Shown here piece after piece: positions 1 through 10,330 of a DNA stretch of 64,000 nucleotides. The translations under genes and the position numbers were made by a program. The stretch is from Melampsora larici-populina 98AG31 (lineage: Eukaryota; Basidiomycota; Pucciniomycetes; Pucciniales; Melampsoraceae). A model generated the notes under the pieces. That model was given only the letters and a program-made list of their open reading frames with translations, was not told the DNA's origin and searched no databases. The stretch lies in NCBI RefSeq assembly GCF_000204055.1, contig NW_006768794.1:626642-690641 (forward strand), read 5' to 3'. Every line of letters begins with the position of its first letter. The stretch's first letter is position 1.

Positions 1-152
1 AATGTTTTTGGCTACGGTGGGTTTTTTTGTTTAGATGAAATGTGTTGAATAAATTAAACGGCTCATGGTCCTGAGACCTGATTTGTATTTTTTCACTTTT
101 GACTGAGAGAAGAGAAAAAATGACCTATGACTCCTGAAACACCTCCGACCCT
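1..152. repeat. Split direct repeat B2 of the Ngaro-like element
   Basis: This 152-bp stretch matches 566-717 with only two differences, both C/T changes at CpG sites. It is the outer copy and may extend beyond the window edge. The 76 bp between it and the adjacent A2 repeat (153-228) show no feature. Confidence 0.85.
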
Positions 153-228
153 ATGGGGTGGCTACATGACTTTAGATACATGAATTAATATGACTAATAT
201 GACTAAGTTTATTGGGAGGGACGGTGGG

Positions 229-563
229 TAAACAAAAATTTTGTACTTTTTTACGATTCAAATGATTTAACAAAATTTGTATACTAGTATTAGACACACT
301 GTAGCTATTTTGTTGATAATGATGTTGGATGAATGTATAAAAAAGATTACAAAAAGATACTGAGGAAATTTAGGAAGATCAACTTCTTGATCTAAAGCTA
401 CACTGATGTCTCTTCCTCTTTGAGATTAGATTCCCAATCCTCTCTTATCGAATTGTCTAATGGCAGTCTTCCTAGATTTATTCTGACATCATTTCACATC
501 TGTAACTAACACTTCCCTTTGTCTGCTACCATTCCCGTCTGTCAAAACTAGTTCCAACTCCCA
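229..563. repeat. Split direct repeat A2 of the Ngaro-like element
   Basis: This 335-bp stretch is a direct copy of 24643-24977. I count six differences, four of them C-to-T (or G-to-A) changes at CpG. It lies between the two 152-bp B repeats, as expected for the A2 repeat of a Ngaro/PAT element. Confidence 0.9.
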
Positions 564-565
564 GG

Positions 566-717
566 AATGTTTTTGGCTACGGTGGGTTTTTTTGTTTAGA
601 TGAAATGTGTTGAATAAATTAAATGGCTCACGGTCCTGAGACCTGATTTGTATTTTTTCACTTTTGACTGAGAGAAGAGAAAAAATGACCTATGACTCCT
701 GAAACACCTCCGACCCT
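566..717. repeat. Split direct repeat B1 of the Ngaro-like element
   Basis: This is the inner copy of the 152-bp repeat, directly abutting the A2 repeat. It closes the coding part of the element on the recombinase side. Bases 718-1170, between it and the recombinase stop, show no convincing gene. Confidence 0.85.
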
Positions 718-1170
718 GACCGCCCGCTATTAAAATTAGACCGTATGATGGTAAAGTAAAAGATTGTTTGATGTGAGCGAAGCTAGGGAAGGTCGGATGT
801 TTGCGGTCAATTTTAGGTGTTGTCAATCAGTATTTGATTGGTATGCCGAAACAGCTTGTGTCAGACTAGTAACTTTTACGAAGTAAAAGTTTTTACTTAC
901 TAGCTGGAGAAAGAATTTCTTCCCAAAGACATTGGGGAGAATCCTTGAATTGTAGAGTAACTTTGCACGTGGTGCCTAAAGAATTTCACAAGAGTCAGCG
1001 TGTTTTGTTGGTGAATAGCAGCAATTGCTACCTACCTACACTGGATGTTTATTCGAGTTAGAACCGTGAGTTGTCATTGCATCAGACCGCGGCGAGCGCG
1101 TTTGGCTGTGTAAATCAACCTGGGTTAGAACTGTGCGAATGGCATAATCTTTAGCAGATTGAAACTGGAC

Positions 1171-2193
1171 TCACAAGAGGAGCCAGGAAAAGAGACTTGC
1201 TCTCCCAAAGTGGCGCCTGAAGATAGCATGTTTCCTTGCCGCAAATGTATTCATTACGGGATGACCTCTGACGTAAAGTTTGAATGCTTCTCCTGACCAC
1301 CGACCTATCGATTGAATAGTTTTGAATGGAAGGCCTGCCTGTGCAAGGGCTGTCGCGCCCCCAGATCTCAGTGAGTGGCCTGATCGTGCGCCATTGAAGA
1401 CTGAGTCTAGTCTGTTGATGAACCAAGACCTGGTGGGGACTGTTCCATTCTCGCGGACTAACCATTCGGATGTTGCTGGAAACTTCTTATCCCGATTGAT
1501 GGTGTAATTTAGGAGAGTTATGACTGGACAGTAAGGGTCATTGTAACGATTTACGATGGCTACTTCGCTTCCCAGGTACTTTGGATTGCCCTTGTGGTAC
1601 GGTAAGATGTAAGTCGCTATCGTCCCACAATCAGATATGAGGAGTGATGCTCTTTTGATGGACTTCCTCGGGTTACGAAGTCTCAGCGTGTCGGGATTCG
1701 TGAGTTCACCTAGACGGTGTAGCGCTGAGAACCCCAAACCGATGATCGTATTGAACAGCATATCGTCGAAAGTTGAGTTGAAAGTTTGTCCACATAGTTG
1801 GACATCGGCCAATGACATAGGGGAAGCTCTTTTTATCGGATCTGAGAAAAGTTTTTGACAGCTTTGAATTGAATTTCGGACTCTTTTGGACAGGCGCGCT
1901 TGAATGATAAAGGGAAATTGATCTTGAAGACAATGGACCATGCCTGTCAGGTACTTGTTGATAGTGCTGGGTTGGAGGTCACGAGACAATAGAGAAACGA
2001 AATGCAATAAAGCAGTCTCATCCGGCCAGAAAGGCATGGCTTGATCAATGCAGAACTTTACGAAGCGGCGAGCTCCCGATTGGTATTTTGCTACGGAAGA
2101 TGGTTCAAGACGTTTTTCCAAGTCGGCTGCGTTGATTGCTTCTCTTTCAGAGAAAGGTAGACGCATTGCCTTGCTCCTGGCTGTTTTCGGCAT
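1171..2193 (-). CDS. Tyrosine recombinase of the Ngaro-like element
   Basis: This 340-aa protein would carry out the circle-integration step that replaces an integrase in DIRS-type retrotransposons. An N-terminal SAM-like core-binding region (about residues 30-105, including SVAKYQSGARRFVKF) precedes the catalytic domain. Four catalytic residues can be placed: Arg in ALHRLGEL, His and Arg in HSLRSGGAT, and the likely nucleophile Tyr in KLYVRGHP near the C-terminus. The intervening GRWSGEAF matches the usual box before the Tyr. The reading frame is open. It overlaps the end of the RNase H frame by 47 bp, typical of overlapping frames in this family. It may be functional in trans although the element is interrupted. 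Confidence 0.88.
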   Translation of the reverse strand: MPKTARSKAMRLPFSEREAINAADLEKRLEPSSVAKYQSGARRFVKFCIDQAMPFWPDETALLHFVSLLSRDLQPSTINKYLTGMVHCLQDQFPFIIQARLSKRVRNSIQSCQKLFSDPIKRASPMSLADVQLCGQTFNSTFDDMLFNTIIGLGFSALHRLGELTNPDTLRLRNPRKSIKRASLLISDCGTIATYILPYHKGNPKYLGSEVAIVNRYNDPYCPVITLLNYTINRDKKFPATSEWLVRENGTVPTRSWFINRLDSVFNGARSGHSLRSGGATALAQAGLPFKTIQSIGRWSGEAFKLYVRGHPVMNTFAARKHAIFRRHFGRASLFSWLLL

Positions 2194-2860
2194 CGAATTT
2201 TAAGCTGTTGAAGTATCTAGAGGTATACTTGATACCACCGTCCAGAGCTGGGTCTATTTGAGGAAGGATTTCGTTGGTGATGCGAAGAGAATTCAATTCC
2301 TTACAATCTTCCAACCTCCTCGACAGGGCGTCGGCTATCTTGTTTCGGTCTCCTGAAACGTGTCTCACTTTGACGTCCATGTTTTCGTTGAGCATGATAG
2401 TTACTGCGTGCCTGAATAGCACTCGAACTGAATTGATGGGCTTGTGCAAGCTGAAAAATCCTACAACTGATTCGTTGTCAGAGAAAATCACTACTCGACG
2501 TGCCTTTCTTGCTGAGGCTAGATTAATTGCTGATACAACTGCCCATAACTCAGCCCAGTATATTGCTCGAGAAGGAGGAGGGATGACTTGGCTCCAAGTC
2601 TTGTTGATCTTCGGACACCAAACGCCGATACCTGTGGTGCATGCATCCACAAAGAAGGTGAGATCAGCCAATTCAAGGTTCCAGAAAAGAGTATTGAGGA
2701 TGAGCCGTCCTGTCCACAGTTCTAGGCCGTCTGCAAGCCAAGAAAGGTCCTCGAAAACCATCTTGTTTCTTGGAACTTGAGCGTTCCTCAAAGTCTTCCC
2801 AGCAATTTTGTCCCAAGATGACTGAATCGCCCATCTTCCTAGCGGGAAGGTGTTGATGGC
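2147..2860 (-). pseudogene. RNase H part of the Ngaro-like RT polyprotein (3' fragment)
   Basis: The RNase H domain carries FVDACTTGIGVW (first Asp), AELWAVVSAIN (Glu), FSDNESVV (second Asp) and DRNKIADALSRR at the end. Upstream residues NTFPLGRWAI belong to the thumb/connection region that follows RT. The fragment starts at the Ty3 insertion (target copy ATGGC at 2856-2860). Its other half is at 21579-22812. The open frame continues upstream into the LTR only by chance, so residues encoded at 2861-3004 are not part of the protein. The 5' part of the gene and this part are now 18.7 kb apart. Confidence 0.85.
2856..2860. repeat. Target site duplication ATGGC (left) of the Ty3 insertion
   Basis: ATGGC directly precedes the left LTR, and the same five bases directly follow the right LTR at 21579-21583. 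A 5-bp duplication is standard for Ty3/gypsy integrases. Confidence 0.93.
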
Positions 2861-3045
2861 TGTTAGGCCCAGCTCAGGGGGGTTTGGGCTTGTCGTGGGA
2901 ATGAAGGAGTTCAGGACCAAGCAATCAGGTTTGTATATCGATTGTCGGATGAGAAGGAAAGCAACTACGTAATACAACGAGTGAATAGATACTCTCAGTG
3001 ACATGTCATGTATCTGTCACGAGTGCTACATGTAGGATCGTAACA
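2861..3045 (-). repeat. Ty3 LTR (3' LTR on the minus strand)
   Basis: This 185-bp LTR starts TGTTAGGCCC and ends GGATCGTAACA on the plus strand. It is the copy downstream of the chromodomain. A purine-rich tract (minus strand, 3046-3071) abuts it. Confidence 0.95.
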
Positions 3046-3071
3046 TTATCCCTCCTTTAAGCCCCCCTTTT
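3046..3071 (-). other. Polypurine tract of the Ty3 element
   Basis: Read on the minus strand, the bases just before the LTR are nearly all purines (for example AAAGGAGGGATAA directly at the LTR edge). This is the expected position of the plus-strand primer in reverse transcription. Confidence 0.75.
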
Positions 3072-3154
3072 AATGCCCAAGCTCCCTTTTGCGAGCTCTG
3101 CATTCTTTCCCTGGGCAGCGTTAAAAAACCCTGTGGGAAAAAGCTTGCCCTCTC

Positions 3155-4616
3155 TCATTTTCCCCGTCTTCTCCTATATTTTGACGCTCCATCTGGGAAT
3201 CTACTCTTAAAATCATTAACCAAGTCTTGACAATTATCTAAATTTGATTCTGGTTCCCATGAGTTGTGATTCAATTCGTACCCCTTCCACTTCACTAAAT
3301 ATTCTAACTTCTTATGGCGTGATCTACAATCTAAAATTTCCTCGACCTCCCATTCTTCATCTTCGTTAACTTGGATTGGTGGTGGTGGAACTTGTTTCCT
3401 CTGGCTAATTGGGTCAATGTCGTGTTTTCGTAGTACAGACACATGGAAGACGGGATGTACACCTTTCATTGACATCGGGAGATTCAATTTGTAAGCTGAC
3501 GTTGAAACTCTTTCAGTAATAAAAAAGGGACCTAGCCATCTGTACTCCAATTTAGGAGTTGGCCTGGTAGTTGATATGTTCTTGCTATTGAGCCACACTT
3601 GATCTCCTACTTGCCACTCCGGAGTTTTCTGTACGTGTTTGTCAAACTGTTTTTTCATCGACTCCTGCGCAAATTCTAAACAACTGGTCAGTTCCTGCTG
3701 TACTTCTTCTATCAATTGAAGTCTAGTTTCAACAAGCGGTATGCATTGCTCGCTTGATGGGATCCTGTTGAAAGTCGGGTCATATCCATAGTTGGCTTTG
3801 AATGGTGATATGCCGGTTGATTCATGATCACGGTTGTTGTATGCAAACTCAGCTGTAGGTAATAGCGATGCCCAGTCGTCCTGTTTGTAAGCTACGAAAT
3901 GTCTAAGGTATTGTTCTATTACCTTATTCACTATTTCACTCTGCCCGTCTGTTCGTGGGTGGAAAGCGGTAGATGGATGTGATTTGATTCCTAAATTGTT
4001 GTCTAATTGTTTCGTGATCTGTGAGACAAAGATGGTACCCCTGTCTGAGACAATACTTTTTTGGGGTACCGTGCAGCTTCCAAACGTCTTTGATCATGAT
4101 GTCAGCCAGTTCGTTCGCTGTCATAGATTCTCGACATGGAAGAAAATGTGACATCTTTGTTAACCTGTCCACCACAGTCAAAATGCTGTCGTATCCGTCA
4201 GAAGTTGGCAGTTTCGTTATAAGGTCGTAGCTAACATCGGTCCAAGGACCTGCCGGGATCGGGAGTGGTTCTAGAGTACCGAACGGTTTCTGGGTGCTTG
4301 ACTTCACTCTCAGGCAAGAATCACAGCTGTCGACGTATTTATTGACATATGACTTTTGAGACGGCCATGTAAAACTTCGACGTACCAGGCTGAGGGTCTT
4401 GGATCGACCTGGGTGACCAGCAAGTAGACTATCATGACAACTGCGGACTATGAGGTACTTGATGTGCTCGTCATTCGGTACTTCAATTTTACTGTTGTTG
4501 TATAAAATACCATCTTTGACGTCGTAAGATTTGAGAGCCTTCTTTATCTTAGATGATATAGGGTTTGTTGCTGCTTGAATCAGCTCTTTGATTCTATCAT
4601 CCTCTTCGTTAGCTTT
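3155..4616 (-). pseudogene. Ty3 integrase with chromodomain (frameshifted)
   Basis: The integrase begins after an in-frame TGA at 4617-4619. An HHCC zinc region (LLAGHPGRSKT, then CDSCLR) is followed by the catalytic core with VSYDLITKLP (first Asp). Near 4057-4062 a run of six T on the plus strand (six A on minus) carries one base too many. Beyond it the frame shifts and recovers as DGQSEIVNKVIEQYLRHF, with AEFAYNN and the GPF-like WLGPFFI. The C-terminus is a chromodomain (EWEVEEILD, YLVKWKGY, NSWEPESNL), which in chromoviruses binds methylated histone H3 and guides insertion. The frameshift sits in a homopolymer, so a sequencing error is possible. Confidence 0.9.
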
Positions 4617-6391
4617 TCATATTAAATTATTGATATCTTCATCTGTCATAAACTCCGTCAGCTTATTGTCAGATTTTTCTTCTATGTCCTCGATATCCTC
4701 GTCAATGCCTAAGACATCAACCTCAAACCAATGCTCCGCGTCATCAAGCTGGATAGCCTCATCTTCAAAATTTGTATCAAAGCTGGCTATTTCAATTTGA
4801 AACGAGTCGTGGGCTAGATTCTCTGGCTTAATGAGTTGTCCAAATGTTAGTTTGTCAGCTTCGCTAGGTGCTAAATCCGGCCTCCTAGACAATGCATCAG
4901 GTTTGGTCGCATTCCTCCCTGGTCTAAATTTAATCACAAAATCAAAACACCCCATAATCTCAGCCCAGTGCGCCTGCCGTCTTGTCAACTGCTTTGTTGT
5001 CATGAAAGTCTCCAGGTCTCTGTGATCAGTGTAAACTATCACTTCTAACCGGTTAGGATTACCCTCCAAATAATGACGCCACTCCTTGAAGGACGCAATA
5101 ATTGCCAATAGTTCTTTGTCAAATATTTCATAATTGCGTTCTGCTTGTACCAGTGAGCGTGATAGATATGCTACCGGGTGAAGTTCCTTATCAGCATCGC
5201 AATATTGAGATAATACCGCACCTAGGGCGAAATCCGAGCAATCACATTCAAGGATGAATGGCTTGTACGGATCTGCTATCTTAAGGATCGGGGCTGATGT
5301 AAAGGCGGTTTTGAGTGACTCAAAGGCTTTATTGCACCTCTCGTCCCATACATATGGCGTTTTTAGTCGTTTCAAGTTATGTAAAGGACGAGTGGTCTTG
5401 GAGAAATGATCTATAAATCGACGGTAAAAGTTTGAGAATCCGATAAAGCGTTGTAATTCGGTGACGTTTCGTGGTGCTGGCCACTATTTCACGGCCTTAA
5501 CCTTTGTAGGGTCCATCTTGACTCTGTTTTTTGAGATGATAAGTCCTAAATACTCCACTTCAGACTTGGAAAATTTGCATTTTTCGGGTTTCAGCCACAG
5601 ATCATGCTTATCCAATACATCAAGTACACTATCAACAGCGCTTTCGTGATGAACTCTGGTTTTAGTATAAATCATTGTGTCATCAAGATAGGCTGCTGTG
5701 TCTTTACCAATTCGGCGAAGTAAGATATCTTGAATGAAGTACTGGAAATAACCCGGTGCGCCAGTGGGCCCAAAAGGCATTGTAAGCGGGGCAAATTGGC
5801 CTTGTTTACAAATGAATGCCAAAATGTCTTCATAGCCTTCAGCTACTTGTAAGTTTCCATACGCATTCCTAAGATCAAGTTTGGTGTATTTATCGGCGTC
5901 TAAAAGACCATCTACCAAATCCATAGTTAAGGGTAGCGGATATTTATTCTTAATTGTCAAAGAGTTGAGCTTTCGATAATCAAAGCATGGCCTTAAATTG
6001 CCATCTTTCTTCCCCGTAAATAAAACGGGGGCAGCCCATGGAGAGGTAGTCCGGCGGATAGTTCCGTTGCTGAGACCTTCTTCGATTATTTTGTCCAAAA
6101 CTTTGTTCTCAGCAGGTGACAGTGGGATAATACGACCCACTTGAGGCTGAGCACCCGGAATTAAATCCACCTTGAAGTCGTATTTACGTCTAGGGGGTAA
6201 TTGTTGAGAATTCGACTTCCTGAACATATGCAGGTGACGATGATAGAACATAGGAACGAGTTCTTCCACTGTCTTCACAGGTTCTTTCATCTTAATGTCT
6301 GCTGCCAATCTTGCGGAAGTGGACCAGGATGCGTTCGCAGATTGGATGTTTGTATCAGACCTATTTAGGAGATGATCACGCTGGCCAGCTG
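4617..6391 (-). pseudogene. Ty3 reverse transcriptase and RNase H (with in-frame stop)
   Basis: The RT domain lies at about 5500-6250, with the active-site box AAYLDDTMIY and CFDYRKLN. An in-frame TAG at 5484-5486 interrupts the RT-RNase H connection (KAVK stop WPAPRN). RNase H follows with FILECDCSDFALGAVLSQ and VIYTDHRDLETF. It ends DALSRR, and a TGA at 4617-4619 separates it from integrase. Both stops fit CAG-to-TAG and CGA-to-TGA changes. The 5' end is cut by the Mutator-like insertion. Joining across that insert (one 8-bp target copy removed) gives a continuous frame from PLPSTHFV into TAGQRDHL. Confidence 0.9.
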
Positions 6392-6399
6392 TTACAAAA
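6392..6399. repeat. 8-bp target duplication TTACAAAA (left) of the Mutator-like element
   Basis: TTACAAAA directly precedes the left inverted repeat and recurs directly after the right one (18809-18816). Removing one copy with the insert keeps the Ty3 pol frame open, which is independent proof of the boundary. Confidence 0.93.
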
Positions 6400-6446
6400 G
6401 GAAACCACTATTTACCGCCCGGAAAAAAAAACCCGAAGCCCCCTTT
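6400..6446 (+). repeat. MULE left terminal inverted repeat
   Basis: These 47 bp match the reverse complement of 18762-18808 without a mismatch by my count, including a run of nine A. The terminal bases are GGAAACC. Confidence 0.93.
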
Positions 6447-6530
6447 CCGGGTATTTCGCGGGCTGTGTCTTCCCTCAGCCCGCTTTGAAATCAAAGCGGG
6501 CTGCTCTCCAAAATGACCTTTTGAGATTTA
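6447..6530. repeat. MULE left subterminal GC-rich motifs
   Basis: Just inside the left repeat are CGGGTATTTCGCGGGCT and a perfect 10-bp-arm hairpin (AGCCCGCTTT at 6477-6486, AAAGCGGGCT at 6493-6502). The right end carries the same AGCCCG motif several times. Subterminal motif clusters are commonly transposase-binding sites; that role here is inferred. Confidence 0.6.
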
Positions 6531-6817
6531 CCATGTATTGTTGGCAGTCAATCTCCTTGTGAAGCTTTCAAGTTCAAGTTCAAGTCCAGCTTCATGTTTT
6601 TTTTGGGTCTTTCTCCCATGTGTATTGTAGTTTTGGATTGAAAACAAAGTATCAATAGAGGATCGATTACAAGCAACTCTTGAGACAAACAAAACACATC
6701 TTTTCTTCTCATCAGAAGTAAACAACAAGCAAGAAGAAGCAACAAACAGAACAACTGAACAAGAAAGAACAACAAGTTGGAAAGCAAAAAAAAAGAAGAA
6801 ATGAAACCACATGAGAG

Positions 6818-7894
6818 TCAATGGTGAGAAGATGTCCATCTTTCCAACTCAGCCTTGTATTCCTTTATCCATTGAGGAACCAGAGTGGTCTCAAGTATTG
6901 CCGCATTTCGGAGCTGTCCATAAACTTCAGGAAACGGTACTAAAAGATGACCCAGACCTAGACTGACGAAGTGAATACCATCCACAAACGCGAGTACTAT
7001 GGGGGCTTGTTTGTTAGGTGGTGTTCGATATGGGAAGAAAGTATAACAATTGCTTCGTTTTGGATTGAATAGAAGCACGGGTCGGTTGAACGCACTTGCT
7101 ATCACAAAGCCCAATGAAGGCATCCTCAACCAGTACTCATCAGTGCAAGAGATTCCCTCGTGGTCAAGCCGACGCATAAGGTCTTGTACCACCTCCTCCG
7201 CGTCAGATTGCTGTTTCCTCGTCCGGGGGCGCTGAGAAGGCGTGGATATCAGTTTTGTGTGATCTTCCTGATGCGACAAGAGCTCGGCAAGCATTTCTCG
7301 GCGAATGACAAGGTAAGCATCTTCGGTGTACATGTTCATTGATGCCGCAATCGCGTAAAACCCACAATTTCCATGAGGAGGAGGGTCGTGGATTGACTTG
7401 ATGTATGGTACTATTACAACTGGTAGTTGCTTCAATATCAACTGATCTTTTGGTTGAACAAGACAGCTTTTGTCGAGAGTATTGGATTGATTGAGAGGAT
7501 TGGATTGATCGAGAGGATTGGAATGATCGAGAGGATTGGAATGAAGAGATTTGGAGTTGTTGATGTTGTTTGGTGTTGAAGAAGTGTTCTTGTACTCATA
7601 CTCGTATTCGATTGGGAACACCCAAGCGCCAAACTTCCGACTTGCTTCAAGGGTCGCATTGACTTTATGATGGGTTCGAGGTAATCCTAGATCCTCAGCG
7701 ATCAAAGATAGGCTTAACTCAGGAAGCAGGACACGTCGGATGTACAAATCTGGGCCGAGGGGGGCCGTGTTTTTTGTGTTTAGTTGTGCATCTGATGAAT
7801 CGGATAAGAATACTAGCTGGAGTTTGGTTACGATGACCTCGAAACCTTTGTATCCATAACTAAGTAAACAGCGCATTAGCACATTAAACCACAC
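6818..7894 (-). CDS. OTU-like cysteine protease of the MULE
   Basis: This 358-aa protein has the OTU catalytic box PPHGNCGFYAIA (Cys nucleophile at about residue 175), then YWLRMPSLGFVIASAFNRPV and a C-terminal DGIHFVSLGL supplying the likely catalytic His. OTU enzymes cleave ubiquitin or related conjugates, and related copies sit in MULEs of plants and fungi, where their role in transposition is unknown. The usual Asp of the DGNC box is His here. A run of four six-residue repeats (SNPLDH, SNPLDQ, SNPLNQ, SNTLDK) precedes the domain, encoded by an 18-bp minisatellite. A short upstream exon is possible. It is on the same strand as the transposase, 4.2 kb downstream of it. Confidence 0.82.
   Translation of the reverse strand: MWFNVLMRCLLSYGYKGFEVIVTKLQLVFLSDSSDAQLNTKNTAPLGPDLYIRRVLLPELSLSLIAEDLGLPRTHHKVNATLEASRKFGAWVFPIEYEYEYKNTSSTPNNINNSKSLHSNPLDHSNPLDQSNPLNQSNTLDKSCLVQPKDQLILKQLPVVIVPYIKSIHDPPPHGNCGFYAIAASMNMYTEDAYLVIRREMLAELLSHQEDHTKLISTPSQRPRTRKQQSDAEEVVQDLMRRLDHEGISCTDEYWLRMPSLGFVIASAFNRPVLLFNPKRSNCYTFFPYRTPPNKQAPIVLAFVDGIHFVSLGLGHLLVPFPEVYGQLRNAAILETTLVPQWIKEYKAELERWTSSHH
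7481..7552. repeat. 18-bp minisatellite inside the OTU gene
   Basis: Four tandem 18-bp units (ATTGGATTGATCGAGAGG type) at 7481, 7499, 7517 and 7535 are in frame and encode the SNPLD repeats. Copy number probably varies between element copies. Confidence 0.85.
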
Positions 7895-7910
7895 GACTTA
7901 TTTGTAGGGT

Positions 7911-10330
7911 TTGACTCATAAACTCACTAGCCAGGAAGCTCGACATCAAAACCTTCAAATTGTAACATCTGACCTCGATCACGGCTCTTCCATTTTGTTA
8001 AAGCTAGGTCAAGATAGTGAGACTTCGTTTCACGTTTTATTATCTTTGACAAAAAATTGGCCTGCGAGTCTATGCGGCTGTTGTACCATACAAAAGTACT
8101 AGCACATCTGGGCGGCGGGCGCCGCATCAACGTCTCACATCAGTCTGATCTCCTTTCCATCAATCAGAGTCTCACAACTCTATGTGGAACATGTTTTTCT
8201 TATTGGTTATTTTTACCAAGTTTTTGTTTTCTTTTTATTTCGATCTGTATTATACATTCTTTATTCACTAAGCTACCTAATCAAACTACCAAAAGTCACA
8301 AGATTTGGATATTTCTAAGTCTTGTCACATGTTTGGGGGGAGCCTGCGGGCCGCTGGTGTTCTGATGGGGTAGGCTCTCTGTGTGGCAGGGTGCAGGGGC
8401 GGGTGGGAGGTTAAGAAAAATTATAAGAAATTGTGAGACTCTCACTATCTTACTCGTAGTGATTGGTGGTTGTTGGTGTGAGTGAGTGAGAGGAAAAAGA
8501 TTTAGGGAAAAAGGATGAAGTTAATTTTTCCCAAATTTGTTTCTGTTGGGGAAATTTGAATTCCCCATCTAGGCTTGGTACTCTGCAACACAGGTACCGA
8601 GTCTGTCTAAGCCCTGTGCTCCTTAGTTCCTTTTTTATGGAACTACACAGGTGCCTTCATGCCTTTGGGCACCTGCTGCATTCATTCCTGCCTATGTAGA
8701 TGCATATTACCAGTGTCTGACCAAGTGCTGATCCCATCAGTCTTTGTCCATTACTGATTGTGAAGTGAGTGCTTTTCCAAATCAATTGGGTCAACATACT
8801 CTACATTCACAATCAACAGTAACTATGGAGATTCTGGGTCTTTGTTTTTTGCAACTTCACCAAAATATATTCAAGACTTTCATCTGTAATTTACTGGTTC
8901 AATACTTGTGTTGTCCTATTGTCCTCCTTCTTTTGCTTCTTTAACTCAGGTATATAATATGTGTAAACCTTCTGAATTACAAAATTAAAGAAAACTCCAA
9001 CATAATTCAAACGCAAAAAGTTGATAAACTCCTCAAATCTTTACAAAAGAACAAACACAATAATTGTACACAAAAGCCAATCTCAACTTATTTACTTACC
9101 TCCAACACTCAGGGCTTCTTTTTAAAAAAGCATAGACTTCATCTATACACCACTCATTCCCATCAATCTCCAACTCCTTTGTCTTAAATTCATCATCCTT
9201 GATTTAATCTTCATCAAAACAAACTTCACAAACTTGAATAATATTCCATTTATTTTCACTTTGATTATCCAAAATATTGTCTCAAGACAAAACTTGAATA
9301 GCATCAAATGATCTTTTCCAGCTGATTTCACAAACCTTTAAATTTTCTTGTATTGTATTAATCCCACAATTTTCAACATCAAACTTCAATTGAGGAACTT
9401 CATACATCATTGTAGATCTAATTCCAATCCTGTGTATGGTTGTATTTATATTTGAATTAGCATTCTTGACTGGTTTTCAAAAATAGTTTTTGTTCTCTTT
9501 TATGAATTGATGTACTTATTGATTTAATTGAATGAGTACAGATTGTAAGTGGTTTGATTAATTGGGTGATCAGTGTAAGTTAACATTAATGAATGATATA
9601 ATTTGACTTTGATGAATGTAAAGAAAGAATGACTTACAAAATAATCATTACATTGATTAAGAACACTTAACATCCTGTTACAACTAACAAAAACCTTATT
9701 TAAAAACTGTCACCTAGCCAATCCTGGAATTACTTTCATTTCCTTCAACTTTTACTGATACTGAAGATCAACTGAATCCAATCAAACTATATGGTGATTC
9801 AGACACATTTAAGATTCTCATAATCTTGAATTGATTGTTGATAGGTTGAAATGCTGTCTTTGATTGATCTAAAATTTGTTCAATTATCAAGTTGCATGAG
9901 CTAAAAGTGATTTAATTTCTGATACTTGTGGTACACTCTGTTTTAAGTGCTTTCAAATCATTTCACTCAACAAACTTGAAATTTCAGTTTAAGAGAAAAA
10001 ATCCTGCATTCAGTTTAACTCGTTTTCTTGTTGCGGATTAGGCTTGATGGACTTACCATTGCATCTATATGATTATATTTGTTCATGTTCATTAGGTTTG
10101 GGGTATCTATTTATACGGACCTTTCATGTTCTTCAATTCAATGAAGTACATGATCAAGATACCATTCAGGCTATCCAAGAAAACGAAACCAAGCAATAAG
10201 TTAAATGAATAAAAAACAACTTGAAAGGTTGAGCTTTACCTTATCTGATTGATAGTTAGATCTTCGGATATCAAAATGATACCTAAACCCAAGTTCGATC
10301 GGTCTCACAATAGCTTTGATTGTAATTACA
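7911..10330. other. MULE interior without a recognisable gene
   Basis: This AT-rich stretch has only short frames. It contains a GC-rich patch at about 8330-8410 and hairpins near 8590-8670 (for example CAGGTGCC/GGGCACCTG). I see no domain. Confidence 0.5.

Noticed and set aside
2861..3004. Shared protein start (MSLRVSIHSLYYVVAFLLI) in front of both RNase H and a small frame at 21325-21537
   Set aside because: It is encoded by the two Ty3 LTR copies read on the minus strand; the match reflects the LTR, not a conserved protein domain.
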